A stretch of 64,000 nucleotides of DNA from Lachnospiraceae bacterium (GTDB taxonomy: Bacteria > Bacillota > Clostridia > Lachnospirales > Lachnospiraceae). Made by a program: the position numbers and the translations under genes. Of this stretch, positions 46,710-54,724 are shown piece by piece. The notes under the pieces were generated by a model that was not told the origin of the DNA, did not search any database, and worked only from the letters and a program-made list of their open reading frames with translations. The stretch covers positions 1-64,000 of the forward strand of contig JAILCX010000021.1 of the NCBI GenBank assembly GCA_024690205.1, written 5' to 3'. Every line of letters begins with the position of its first letter. Position 1 is the first letter of the stretch.

Positions 46710-48029
46710 TTATAACTGTGCAGTTACGAATATGTCATAAATCGCTTTTATCGCCGTTTCAAAATCTGCGTTTTCAACGCCGATGATGATATTGAGCTCG
46801 GATGATCCCTGGTCGATCATCTTTACGTTTACGTTCGCATGTGCAAGTGCCGAGAAGATCCTTCCGGCCGTACCTCTTGTAGCCTTCATTCCTCTTCCCA
46901 CTACCGCGATGAGAGCAAGATCCGCTTCGATCTCAATACTGTCCGGAGAGGCCAGGCGATGAATCGAGGAAACGACCTTTTGCTCCTTGTCCATGAACTC
47001 ATCCTGGTGAACAAAGACCGTGAGTGTATCTATTCCCGAAGGAACATGCTCGAACGAGATGCCTTCATCTTCAAACGCCTGAAGAACTCTTCTTCCGAAT
47101 CCGATCTCGGAATTCATCTTGGCTTTATCTATATTAACCGAACAGAAACCTTTCTTTCCGGCAATACCCGTTATCGTGTATTTTGACTTCTGACACGTAC
47201 TTTCAACGATCCACGTTCCTGGATCTTCTGGCGAGTTGGTATTTTTTATGTTTATCGGAATCCCTTCTTTCCTTACGGGGAAGATCGCATCCTCATGAAG
47301 GACAGAAGCGCCCATGTAGGAAAGCTCTCGAAGTTCTCTGTAGGTTATCGTCTCAATGCCTTCAGGCTTATCTATGATCCTGGGATCCGCGATTAGAAAG
47401 CCCGAAACATCCGTCCAGTTTTCATAAACCTCTGCCTTGACGGCTCTTGCAACGATCGAACCCGTTATATCGGAACCGCCGCGTGAAAAGGTCTTTACCC
47501 TGCCGTCAGAGTATGCTCCGTAGAATCCGGGGATGACTGCTTTTTTATGTGCTGAAAGCACCTTTGAAAGCTTTTTGTTCGTATGCTCCGGATCAAATTC
47601 GCCGTCATCGTAAAAAAGGATCACATCGGCAGCATCTATAAAATCATAGCCAAGATAAGCTGCCATGACTCTGCCGTTTAAGTATTCTCCTCTTGAAGCA
47701 GCATAGTCTGAACCTGCTTTTTCCTTAAAATTCTTTTCTATGGTCTTAAACTCATCCTCTAATGAAAGCTTAAGTCCCAGACCGTTTATTATTTCATCAT
47801 AACGCTCTTTTATGTCGCTTAAGGCTTTATCGAATTTCTTGCCCTTTTCGGCAAGAGCATAACATCCGTAAAGCATATCCGTGACCTTCGTGTCGTTTGA
47901 AAATCTTTTTCCGGGAGCAGAAGGAACAACATAGTTTCTTTCCTTATCCGCACGGATTATGTCTCCGACTTTTTTAAACTGTTCGGCACTTGCAAGCGAG
48001 CTTCCGCCGAATTTAACAACCTTGCTCAT
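46710..48029 (-). CDS. lysC: Aspartate kinase
   Basis: An enzyme of 439 residues that phosphorylates aspartate, the first step to lysine, threonine and methionine. The kinase domain has KFGGSSLASAEQFKKV at the start, the nucleotide loop in VPSAPGKRFSNDTKVTD, and FSRGGSDITGSIVARA. Two ACT domains (about 300-435) form the regulatory part, with FEHVPSGIDTLTVFV and VNVKMIDQGSSELNIIIGV, so it is probably feedback-inhibited by an amino acid. It lies 9 bases after homoserine dehydrogenase on the same strand, a classic pathway pair. Confidence 0.95.
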   Translation of the reverse strand: MSKVVKFGGSSLASAEQFKKVGDIIRADKERNYVVPSAPGKRFSNDTKVTDMLYGCYALAEKGKKFDKALSDIKERYDEIINGLGLKLSLEDEFKTIEKNFKEKAGSDYAASRGEYLNGRVMAAYLGYDFIDAADVILFYDDGEFDPEHTNKKLSKVLSAHKKAVIPGFYGAYSDGRVKTFSRGGSDITGSIVARAVKAEVYENWTDVSGFLIADPRIIDKPEGIETITYRELRELSYMGASVLHEDAIFPVRKEGIPINIKNTNSPEDPGTWIVESTCQKSKYTITGIAGKKGFCSVNIDKAKMNSEIGFGRRVLQAFEDEGISFEHVPSGIDTLTVFVHQDEFMDKEQKVVSSIHRLASPDSIEIEADLALIAVVGRGMKATRGTAGRIFSALAHANVNVKMIDQGSSELNIIIGVENADFETAIKAIYDIFVTAQL

Positions 48030-48038
48030 TTATCTCTC

Positions 48039-49241
48039 CTAATCCATCAGTCTGATCCTCGAGATGATCCCGAGTTTAGCTGCCTTCTTTTCAAACTCCT
48101 CTTCGCTCATGGGTGCTGTCACAAATCCGATCTCACCGGATACATTTGCATCAACTATTGAAACCTGCTCAAAAAAACCAAGGGCCTCTTCATGGAGCGA
48201 TCCGTCGCAGCGTACAAAGTACTTAAATTCCGCCGTCTTAATATCTTTCATGGCAACTTCTTCTTCATCCCAGAAGCACTTTATAATCTTTCCTACATGT
48301 CTTGCGGCATCAACCACATCAGATACAACGGCAGAAGCTGTCGGAAGTTTTCCCGCTCCTCTTCCGTAATACATCGAGTCATCAAGCATATTGCCGTGAA
48401 CAAAAATGGCATTAAACACACCGTTTACCATAGCCATGGGATGAGTCTTGGGAATAAGGAAGGGAGCGACCATTGCAAAATATTTGCCGTTTTCCTCGCG
48501 GCTTATTCCAAGAAGCTTGATGGTTCTTTCCATCTTTGCAGCATATTTAAAATCATCAAGGGTGATCTTTGAGATTCCCTCTGTATATACGTTTTCATAT
48601 CTCATGGTCTTTTCAGCCATTAAAGAAGAAAGGATAGCTATCTTTCTGCAGGCATCGTGACCTTCTATATCTGCTTCCGGATTACGTTCTGCATAACCCT
48701 TATCCTGCGCTTCCTTTAAGACATCTTCAAACGATGCATTTTCCCGTTCCATCTTGGTAAGAATATAGTTTGTGGTACCGTTTAAGATACCCATGATGGA
48801 GTCTATCTTTTCCGCGGTCAATGAATAGTTAAGCGGTCTGATGATCGGGATACCGCCTCCGACAGATGCTTCAAAAAGATAGTTACAGGTATTTTCCTTT
48901 GCGATCCTGATAAGCTCGGGACCGTGTGCGGCAACAAGCTCCTTATTCGAAGTACATACGCTGATACCCTTTAAAAGAGCCTGCTTGGTAAACTCATACG
49001 CAGGCTTAAGTCCTCCCATGGTCTCGCATATGATCTTTATATCCGGATCCTCTATTATAGTATTGAAATCATGGATGACTTTATCTTCATAAGGATCTCC
49101 CGGAAAATCCCGAAGGTCCAGAATATATTTGATATTGAGCTCCTCAGCTGCTCTTTTGTTTATCTCTTCCTTATTTTTTTCGATTACCTCAACGACTCCG
49201 CTTCCGACGGTGCCGTATCCGAGCACTGCTACCTGTATCAT
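48039..49241 (-). CDS. hom: Homoserine dehydrogenase
   Basis: An enzyme of 400 residues that reduces aspartate semialdehyde to homoserine. The Rossmann loop VLGYGTVGSGVVEVI opens the protein, followed by ETMGGLKPAYEF, VAAHGPELI, the catalytic segment GGGIPIIRPLNYSLTAEKI, and GRGAGKLPTASAVVSD. The C-terminal 75 residues are a short ACT-like domain. It starts behind AGGAGGAG. With aspartokinase downstream it forms an aspartate-pathway operon. Confidence 0.96.
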   Translation of the reverse strand: MIQVAVLGYGTVGSGVVEVIEKNKEEINKRAAEELNIKYILDLRDFPGDPYEDKVIHDFNTIIEDPDIKIICETMGGLKPAYEFTKQALLKGISVCTSNKELVAAHGPELIRIAKENTCNYLFEASVGGGIPIIRPLNYSLTAEKIDSIMGILNGTTNYILTKMERENASFEDVLKEAQDKGYAERNPEADIEGHDACRKIAILSSLMAEKTMRYENVYTEGISKITLDDFKYAAKMERTIKLLGISREENGKYFAMVAPFLIPKTHPMAMVNGVFNAIFVHGNMLDDSMYYGRGAGKLPTASAVVSDVVDAARHVGKIIKCFWDEEEVAMKDIKTAEFKYFVRCDGSLHEEALGFFEQVSIVDANVSGEIGFVTAPMSEEEFEKKAAKLGIISRIRLMD

Positions 49242-49294
49242 GATCTCCTCCTGAACCGTACCTCATTGCGGTCGATTATCTCATTCCTATAATA

Positions 49295-49314
49295 AGGAAA
49301 CTTATCATAAGTTC
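49295..49314. promoter_or_regulatory. Inverted repeat upstream of hom
   Basis: GGAAaCTTATcATAAGtTCC is a near-perfect dyad in the 97-base gap between typA and hom. It is not followed by a T run, so it is more likely an operator or leader stem than a terminator. No convincing promoter could be placed with it. Confidence 0.35.
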
Positions 49315-49338
49315 CGTTTTCTGGCAAGGTGTATCTCA

Positions 49339-51180
49339 CTATTGTCCGTTCTTCTTTTGATAATACGTTCTCTTTCGAAGCAGGGGATCAAGTATCTTTT
49401 TTCTGATCCTCAAAGACGAGGGAGTGACTTCCAAAAGTTCATCCGTATCGATGAAGTCGAGAGCCTGCTCGAGGCTTAATATTTTAGGCGGTGTAAGCCT
49501 TAATGCTTCATCAGCTGATGATGAACGGGTATTTGTAAGCTGCTTTTTCTTGCAGACATTGATCTCGATATCCTCATCCTTGGCATTCATTCCGACAACC
49601 ATTCCCGAATATACCTTTTCTCCGGGACCGATAAACAGTATTCCTCTTTCCTGCGCGTTGAAAAGGCCATATGTAATTGCCTCTCCGTTTTCAAATGCGA
49701 TAAGCGAGCCGCGGCTCCTGTATTGTATATCTCCCTTATAAGGACCGTATCCGTCAAATGAAGTGTTCATAATACCGTTTCCCTTTGTATCTGTCATAAA
49801 CTCTCCCCTGTATCCTATAAGTCCCCTTGAAGGGATCGAAAACTCAAGTCTCGTGTAATTTCCGGCACCCTGATTCATGCCGCGGAGCTCACCTTTTCTT
49901 TGCGAAAGCTTTTCAATGACTGCTCCGGAATACTCATCCGGAACATCTATGTAGCAAAGCTCCATGGGTTCGAGCTTATGTCCTTTTTCATCTTCTTTGA
50001 ATATGACCTCGGCCTTGCTGACCGCAAACTCATATCCTTCTCTTCTCATATTTTCTATAAGAACAGAAAGGTGGAGTTCTCCTCTTCCCGATACCTTAAA
50101 TGCCTCTGTTGTATCAGTCTCCTCCACGCGCAATGATACGTCCGTGTTAAGCTCCCTGAAAAGTCTGTCTCTTAAATGACGCGATGTAACATACTTGCCT
50201 TCCTGGCCTGCCATAGGCGAATCGTTTACTATAAAGTTCATGGATATCGTGGGCTCTGATATCTTCTGGAAAGGAATGGGTCGTACGTTATCAATCGAGC
50301 AGAGCGTATCTCCGATATGAATATCGCTTATACCTGATATTGCAACTATAGATCCTACCGAAGCTTCCTTTACTTCAACCTTGCTAAGTCCGTCAAATTC
50401 GTAAAGTTTGCTGACTTTTACCTTACGCTGAGTGTCGGGTTCATGGTGGTTGACGATCACAACTTCCTGATTCACTTTGATCACGCCGTTATCAACCTTT
50501 CCGACTCCGATCCTTCCGACATATTCGTTGTAATCTATCGTGCTTATCAAAACCTGGGTTCCGTCATCGGGATCACCCTCCGGAGCAGGTATATAATCTA
50601 TTATCGTCTCAAACAAAGGTCCCATGTCGGTTCCCGGAACATCCATATCAAGCGATGCTGTCCCGGCTTTTGCGGAAGCGAAGACAAAAGGACAGTCAAG
50701 CTGCGCTTCATCCGCTTCAAGATCAAGGAATAGTTCAAGCACTTCGTCTATGACTTCTTTTACTCTGGCCTCAGGACGGTCTATCTTGTTAACACAAACA
50801 ACAACGGGAAGTTTTAATTCAAGAGCCTTGCGAAGGACAAACTTTGTCTGCGGCATTGCTCCTTCAAAGGCATCAACTACAAGGATAACTCCGTTTACCA
50901 TCTTAAGAACACGTTCAACCTCTCCGCCGAAATCCGCATGGCCGGGTGTATCAATGATGTTGATCTTTACGCCCTTGTATGTGACTGCGGTATTCTTTGA
51001 AAGGATCGTGATCCCGCGTTCACGTTCTATGTCATTTGAATCCATTACACGCTCGGCGACTTCCTGATTTTCGCGGAAGACTCCGCTTTGCTTTAAGAGG
51101 CCGTCAACAAGTGTTGTTTTGCCGTGATCTACGTGAGCTATAATGGCAACGTTTCTTATATCATCTCTTTTTATCTTCAT
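49339..51180 (-). CDS. typA: Translational GTPase TypA/BipA
   Basis: A protein of 613 residues, full length. The G domain has AHVDHGKTT at residues 15-23, the DTPGHADFGGEVERV switch region and NKIDRP. Domain II, two alpha/beta domains and the TypA-specific C-terminal domain (SRGSLIAFENGEAITYGLF, then PPKILSLEQALDFIDTDELLEVTP) follow. TypA binds the 70S ribosome like EF-G and aids ribosome assembly and growth under stress. A promoter lies upstream and overlaps that of a divergent glycosyltransferase gene. Confidence 0.97.
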   Translation of the reverse strand: MKIKRDDIRNVAIIAHVDHGKTTLVDGLLKQSGVFRENQEVAERVMDSNDIERERGITILSKNTAVTYKGVKINIIDTPGHADFGGEVERVLKMVNGVILVVDAFEGAMPQTKFVLRKALELKLPVVVCVNKIDRPEARVKEVIDEVLELFLDLEADEAQLDCPFVFASAKAGTASLDMDVPGTDMGPLFETIIDYIPAPEGDPDDGTQVLISTIDYNEYVGRIGVGKVDNGVIKVNQEVVIVNHHEPDTQRKVKVSKLYEFDGLSKVEVKEASVGSIVAISGISDIHIGDTLCSIDNVRPIPFQKISEPTISMNFIVNDSPMAGQEGKYVTSRHLRDRLFRELNTDVSLRVEETDTTEAFKVSGRGELHLSVLIENMRREGYEFAVSKAEVIFKEDEKGHKLEPMELCYIDVPDEYSGAVIEKLSQRKGELRGMNQGAGNYTRLEFSIPSRGLIGYRGEFMTDTKGNGIMNTSFDGYGPYKGDIQYRSRGSLIAFENGEAITYGLFNAQERGILFIGPGEKVYSGMVVGMNAKDEDIEINVCKKKQLTNTRSSSADEALRLTPPKILSLEQALDFIDTDELLEVTPSSLRIRKKILDPLLRKRTYYQKKNGQ

Positions 51181-51228
51181 TGTTTTTTATCTCCGAAAAA
51201 ACCGACTGTCCCCAAACAAACCTTTGGT

Positions 51229-51258
51229 AGTATAGCACTTTGTAACCTTGAGAATCAA
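51229..51258 (-). promoter_or_regulatory. typA promoter
   Basis: On the minus strand TTGATT (51253-51258) and TATACT (51229-51234) are 18 bases apart. Its -35 box overlaps the -35 box of the opposing promoter, and the two are joined by the dyad CTTGA-gaa-TCAAG at 51247-51259. Confidence 0.6.
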
Positions 51259-51277
51259 GCATGTACTGTGGTAAAAT
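51248..51277 (+). promoter_or_regulatory. Promoter of the glycosyltransferase gene
   Basis: TTGAGA (51248-51253) and TAAAAT (51272-51277) are 18 bases apart, with an extended -10 (TGG before TAAAAT). The predicted start falls at about 51284, right on the ATG at 51285, so the transcript would be leaderless. Confidence 0.55.
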
Positions 51278-51284
51278 GAAACTC

Positions 51285-51989
51285 ATGAAAAATGCTTACA
51301 TCATCATTCCGGCATTGGATCCGGAAGAAAAACTTATACCTTATATAAAAGAACTGATCTCAGCGGGCTTTGGTGATATCCTGATAGTTGATGACGGATC
51401 TTCCCCCGATCACAAATATGTTTTTGACGATATAAAGCAAATGAACGAGTGTACCGTTATCACTCACAGCCGTAATCTCGGCAAGGGAAGGGCATTAAAA
51501 AATGCTTTCGATCATTTCCTTAAATTACCTACGGTAAGTGAATTTGAAGGTGTCATCTGCGTTGACTGCGACGGTCAGCATTCGGTTGCCGATGTCTGTA
51601 AGATATATGACGAGCTATGTACCGGAAGGGAAGAGCTGATACTCGGGTCACGTGATTTTTCACTGGGTAATACTCCCAAAAAGAGCATGGCAGGAAACAA
51701 AACTGTAAGGCTTCTTTTTAAACTGCTTTGCCGTCTTTCACTTAATGACACCCAGACAGGACTTCGCGGAATACCGACTTCCATCCTCCCGGAGTTTAAA
51801 AATCTTTCGGGTGACAGATATGAGTATGAGATGAATATGCTCATCCTTTCGGCCAATAAGCATATACCGGTTATTGAGATACCGATAGAGACCATCTATA
51901 TAAATGACAATAAGGGATCACATTACAGACCGTTTGCTGACTCGGTCCGTATAGCCGCTCTTATTTTCAAAGCATTGTTCAGGCGTTAA
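51285..51989 (+). CDS. Family 2 glycosyltransferase (polyprenol-phosphate glycosyltransferase-like)
   Basis: A GT-A fold enzyme of 234 residues without membrane segments. The signatures are YIIIPALDPEEKLIPYI, the nucleotide-sugar-binding LIVDDGSSPDH, the metal-binding VDCDGQHSVAD, and NDTQTGLRGIP. It resembles dolichol/undecaprenyl-phosphate mannosyl- or glucosyltransferases, which load lipid carriers at the inner face of the membrane. The sugar is not determined. In-frame ATGs at 51261 and 51276 also exist, but both overlap the predicted promoter, and 51285 fits the family start best. No Shine-Dalgarno sequence precedes any of the three. Confidence 0.87.
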   Translation: MKNAYIIIPALDPEEKLIPYIKELISAGFGDILIVDDGSSPDHKYVFDDIKQMNECTVITHSRNLGKGRALKNAFDHFLKLPTVSEFEGVICVDCDGQHSVADVCKIYDELCTGREELILGSRDFSLGNTPKKSMAGNKTVRLLFKLLCRLSLNDTQTGLRGIPTSILPEFKNLSGDRYEYEMNMLILSANKHIPVIEIPIETIYINDNKGSHYRPFADSVRIAALIFKALFRR

Positions 51990-51996
51990 AAACATC

Positions 51997-52026
51997 TTGA
52001 CAATGATACGGATATGATTGTATATT
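51997..52026 (+). promoter_or_regulatory. Promoter of the tRNA-Val/tRNA-Met unit
   Basis: A consensus TTGACA (51997-52002) is followed after 18 bases by TATATT (52021-52026). Transcription would start near 52033, about 24 bases before tRNA-Val. Confidence 0.8.
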
Positions 52027-52056
52027 GATAAAGCGGTCTTTTAAGAGCGCACGAAT

Positions 52057-52129
52057 GGGATCTTAGCTCAGCTGGGAGAGCATCTGCCTTACAAGCAGAG
52101 GGTCATAGGTTCGAGCCCTATAGGTCCCA
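52057..52129 (+). tRNA. tRNA-Val (anticodon TAC)
   Basis: A 73-base cloverleaf with acceptor stem GGGATCT/AGGTCCC (one U-G pair), D stem GCTC/GAGC, anticodon stem TCTGC/GCAGA and T stem ATAGG/CCTAT. The loop CTTACAA gives anticodon TAC (valine). CCA is not encoded. Confidence 0.96.
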
Positions 52130-52130
52130 T

Positions 52131-52231
52131 TTTCCGCGGTGAATACGTTCAAGTTTGTAATTTCTTGACGCGGAAAATGTGACATTCGTTGCAAAGAGCG
52201 CCTTGCGCTCGCGCAGTTGTCGCTTCGCGAC
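52131..52231 (+). other. Structured spacer between tRNA-Val and tRNA-Met
   Basis: The spacer can fold into three consecutive hairpins. The first is a long arm TTTCCGCG...CGCGGAAA (52131-52178) with an inner TCAAG/CTTGA. The second is GAGCGC-ctt-GCGCTC (52196-52210) and the third is GTCGC-ttc-GCGAC (52219-52231). None has a T run. They may guide RNase processing between the two tRNAs. Confidence 0.5.
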
Positions 52232-52245
52232 CAACAGTTTAATAT

Positions 52246-52319
52246 GGCGAGATGGCTCAACTGGCTAGAGCGTCCGGTTCATACCCGGGAGGTTGAGAGT
52301 TCAAGTCTCTCTCTCGCTA
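52246..52319 (+). tRNA. tRNA-Met (anticodon CAT)
   Basis: A cloverleaf with acceptor stem GGCGAGA/TCTCGCT (first pair G-U), D stem GCTC/GAGC, anticodon stem TCCGG/CCGGG and T stem GAGAG/CTCTC. The loop TTCATAC gives anticodon CAT. The lack of three consecutive G-C pairs and of a 1-72 mismatch of the initiator type argues for elongator Met. A lysidine-modified Ile tRNA with the same gene-level anticodon cannot be excluded. Confidence 0.9.
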
Positions 52320-52321
52320 CT

Positions 52322-52352
52322 GCTAAAGCCCCGATAAACTCGGGGTTTTAGC
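52322..52352 (+). terminator. Terminator of the tRNA unit
   Basis: CCCCGA-taaac-TCGGGG is extended by flanking GCTAAA/TTTAGC and followed by TTTT. It lies 3 bases after tRNA-Met. Confidence 0.85.
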
Positions 52353-52388
52353 ATTTTCGTGGACGATTCGCGGAACGCTTGAATTAAA

Positions 52389-52419
52389 AAAGCTTCTCAA
52401 TTACGAGAAGCTTTCTTGT
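52389..52419 (-). terminator. Strong hairpin terminator, best oriented for the minus strand
   Basis: A 10-base stem AAAGCTTCTC/GAGAAGCTTT with a 6-base loop. On the minus strand it is followed by a run of T's (TTTTTT counting the stem end); on the plus strand only CTTGTG follows. It is placed to stop minus-strand transcription running through from the histidine-kinase operon across the LTA-synthase gene, or it may act both ways. Confidence 0.6.
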
Positions 52420-52489
52420 GTTTTTTATAGTTGGGTATTGGCAAGTTGCTGATGAAATAATTAACACAATCCCCGGAGCCCATCTTTCT

Positions 52490-52519
52490 TTGGTTATTTG
52501 CTCTTATTTATACTATAAT
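52490..52519 (+). promoter_or_regulatory. Promoter of the LTA-synthase-like gene
   Basis: TTGGTT (52490-52495) and a perfect TATAAT (52514-52519) are 18 bases apart. Start near 52526, only about 3 bases before the ATG at 52529. Confidence 0.65.
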
Positions 52520-52528
52520 AGGGCTGAT

Positions 52529-54724
52529 ATGTATTACCTTTTAACAATATTGCTAATTCCATATTATGAGGCAATATTCAGGATATCCACGACCAGGGAC
52601 TTCGGTATAAAGGTCATGATCCTTTCTGCTTTGGTAAGTGCAGGATACGGTTGCATATTCTCTTTGCTGATGCGCCTTACAAAAAACCCGAAGATCAACA
52701 AAGGAACAACGGGGACGGTTCTTTTTGTACTTCCCATTATCTACCTTGTCGAGTTTTTCGTATACCGCTCATTTAAGGTCTTTTACGATCCCAACACGAT
52801 AATTAACGGGGCAGGAGGTGTGGCAGCCGGCTTTAAAGCAGATGCAGCAAGGCTCATCTTCTGTTTTGACGGCCTTACCAGAATATTCCTTTTCCTTTTG
52901 CCTTTCCTTATGTATGTCCTTTTCATAAAAAGAAAAGACTCAGCTCCGCGCCATAGGATAAAACAGTTTTTGGGGCTAATTGCAGGTGCCGTCATCCTGA
53001 TCGGTTCAACCAATCTTTTCATTTCAAGGGATGAGGGCCTTTTTTCAATGTGTGATTCGGAATACAACTATCAAAACGTTGTGGAATCACTGGGACTTTC
53101 AACCGGTTTAAGACTTGATGTTCAAAGAAAGATAAAGGGTAAAGAAGAAGGATTTGTTTTTGAGTTTACAGATGTATCTTTATCGGGAAGTGCGTTAAAA
53201 CCGGACAGAATCGGTCTCCCTTCATATGAAGCAACCGGATCTTATCATCCTTCTTTAAAAGAAGATATAACACCTGTCAAAAAAGCCGGGCTTTTACCGG
53301 TATCGGAACTTTTGCCCGAACCTGAACCCGTGGTAAAACCCGAGATTCCCGAATATACCACGATTGCAGAGGTAAATCCCGAAGAAGAACCGGAACCTAT
53401 AGAGCCCGTTGAACCGCCGATGGGAGAATGGGCCGAATATTACGGAGTCAACACGCTTGATATAGACTTTAACGCACTAGCCGAAAGCACATCTGGCACA
53501 ATGCACGATCTTGATATTTATGTATCGTCGATAAAACCAAGCTCCAAGAATAAATACACGAGCCTTTTTAAAGGCAAGAACCTTATCTTCTTTTCGGCAG
53601 AGGCTTTCTCGGGCGATATAATCGACCCCGAGCTTACACCCACTCTTTACCGCCTGTCCACCAAAGGAATTCAGATACCCGATTATTACCAGCCTGCGAT
53701 CGCAGGTACCACAGGCGGCGAATATGCGAATCTTTTCGGCATGATACCGAGTCTTGGCGGCAAATCAATGAAATCCATCACGGACCATAACACCTGGATC
53801 ACCATAGGAAACAGGCTGAACGATGAAGGATATTACGGCAAAGCTTATCACAATAACGACGGAAGTGTTTACGGAAGAAACAATACACATAATAAGCTCG
53901 GATATTCCGACGGCTTTATGGCAGTCGGAAGCGGAATGGAAGAATTCCTGACGAGCACAGGCTTTCCTCAAAGTGACCTTGAGATGATGGAGGGTACTTT
54001 ACCCACATACATCGATAAGCAGCCCTTTAATGTATACTACATGACCGTATCAGGCCACGGGCAGTACGGCAGAAACAAAAACCGAATGTCGGCAAAGAAC
54101 TATGAGCGTGTCGAAAACCTTGAATATTCCGAGATAGTCAAATGCTATATCGCAAATAATCTTGAACTTGAGGATGCTCTCACCTACACAGTTAACGAAC
54201 TTGAAAAAGCAGGGATCGCCGATGATACCGTTATAGTTCTCGGTGCGGATCACTTCCCTTACAGCCTTGATTATAATGCGTCACTTGGCAATATGCCTGC
54301 TCTTTCAGAACTTTACGGATATAACGTTACAAACTACATCCAAAGGGATCATAACAGGCTGATCATCTGGAGCGGGTGCCTCGAAAAGGAGGATCCCATA
54401 ATCGTGAATGATCCTGTTTTTTCCCTTGATATACTTCCTACGCTTTGTAATCTTTTCGGTGTGGATTTTGATTCAAGACTACTTCCCGGAAGGGATATCT
54501 TCTCTGACAGAGAAGCTCTCATATTTACGGGCGGATATGACTGGAAGACTTCACTTGGAACTTATATAGCAAAAAAGAACGAATTCACACCCACCGACCC
54601 CGATGCTGATATCCCCGAAGATTATGTTGAGAGGATAAAAGCCGAGGTTCGAAACAGAATGAACTACTCAAAAAGCGTTCTCTCCTGCGGGTATTTTGAT
54701 CACGTATTCGGGCCGGCAAACTGA
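52529..54724 (+). CDS. LTA synthase-like membrane sulfatase-fold enzyme
   Basis: The protein has 731 residues. Five hydrophobic segments lie within about 1-190, then a Pro/Glu-rich linker (about 265-310), then an extracellular alkaline-phosphatase/sulfatase-fold domain (about 345-725). The domain shows NLIFFSAEAFSGDI, a catalytic Thr in AGTTGGEYANLFG near 393, the MTVSGHGQYG segment, and metal ligands in LGADHFPYSLDY near 572. LtaS-type enzymes add glycerol-phosphate from phosphatidylglycerol to a glycolipid or glycan. A GTG-initiated longer frame from 52418 lies upstream of the TATAAT promoter and is rejected. The stop abuts that of the convergent kinase gene. Confidence 0.87.
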   Translation: MYYLLTILLIPYYEAIFRISTTRDFGIKVMILSALVSAGYGCIFSLLMRLTKNPKINKGTTGTVLFVLPIIYLVEFFVYRSFKVFYDPNTIINGAGGVAAGFKADAARLIFCFDGLTRIFLFLLPFLMYVLFIKRKDSAPRHRIKQFLGLIAGAVILIGSTNLFISRDEGLFSMCDSEYNYQNVVESLGLSTGLRLDVQRKIKGKEEGFVFEFTDVSLSGSALKPDRIGLPSYEATGSYHPSLKEDITPVKKAGLLPVSELLPEPEPVVKPEIPEYTTIAEVNPEEEPEPIEPVEPPMGEWAEYYGVNTLDIDFNALAESTSGTMHDLDIYVSSIKPSSKNKYTSLFKGKNLIFFSAEAFSGDIIDPELTPTLYRLSTKGIQIPDYYQPAIAGTTGGEYANLFGMIPSLGGKSMKSITDHNTWITIGNRLNDEGYYGKAYHNNDGSVYGRNNTHNKLGYSDGFMAVGSGMEEFLTSTGFPQSDLEMMEGTLPTYIDKQPFNVYYMTVSGHGQYGRNKNRMSAKNYERVENLEYSEIVKCYIANNLELEDALTYTVNELEKAGIADDTVIVLGADHFPYSLDYNASLGNMPALSELYGYNVTNYIQRDHNRLIIWSGCLEKEDPIIVNDPVFSLDILPTLCNLFGVDFDSRLLPGRDIFSDREALIFTGGYDWKTSLGTYIAKKNEFTPTDPDADIPEDYVERIKAEVRNRMNYSKSVLSCGYFDHVFGPAN

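Noticed and set aside
49295..49314. Dyad after typA as a terminator
   Set aside because: No T run follows on the minus strand and the loop is minimal; kept only as a possible operator.
52063..52260. Minus-strand open frame across the tRNA region
   Set aside because: It covers tRNA-Val and the structured spacer in antisense, has low-complexity composition and no ribosome-binding site.
52418..52528. GTG-initiated extension of the LTA-synthase gene
   Set aside because: It starts in the arm of a hairpin, has no ribosome-binding site, and lies upstream of a TTGGTT-18-TATAAT promoter directly before the ATG at 52529.
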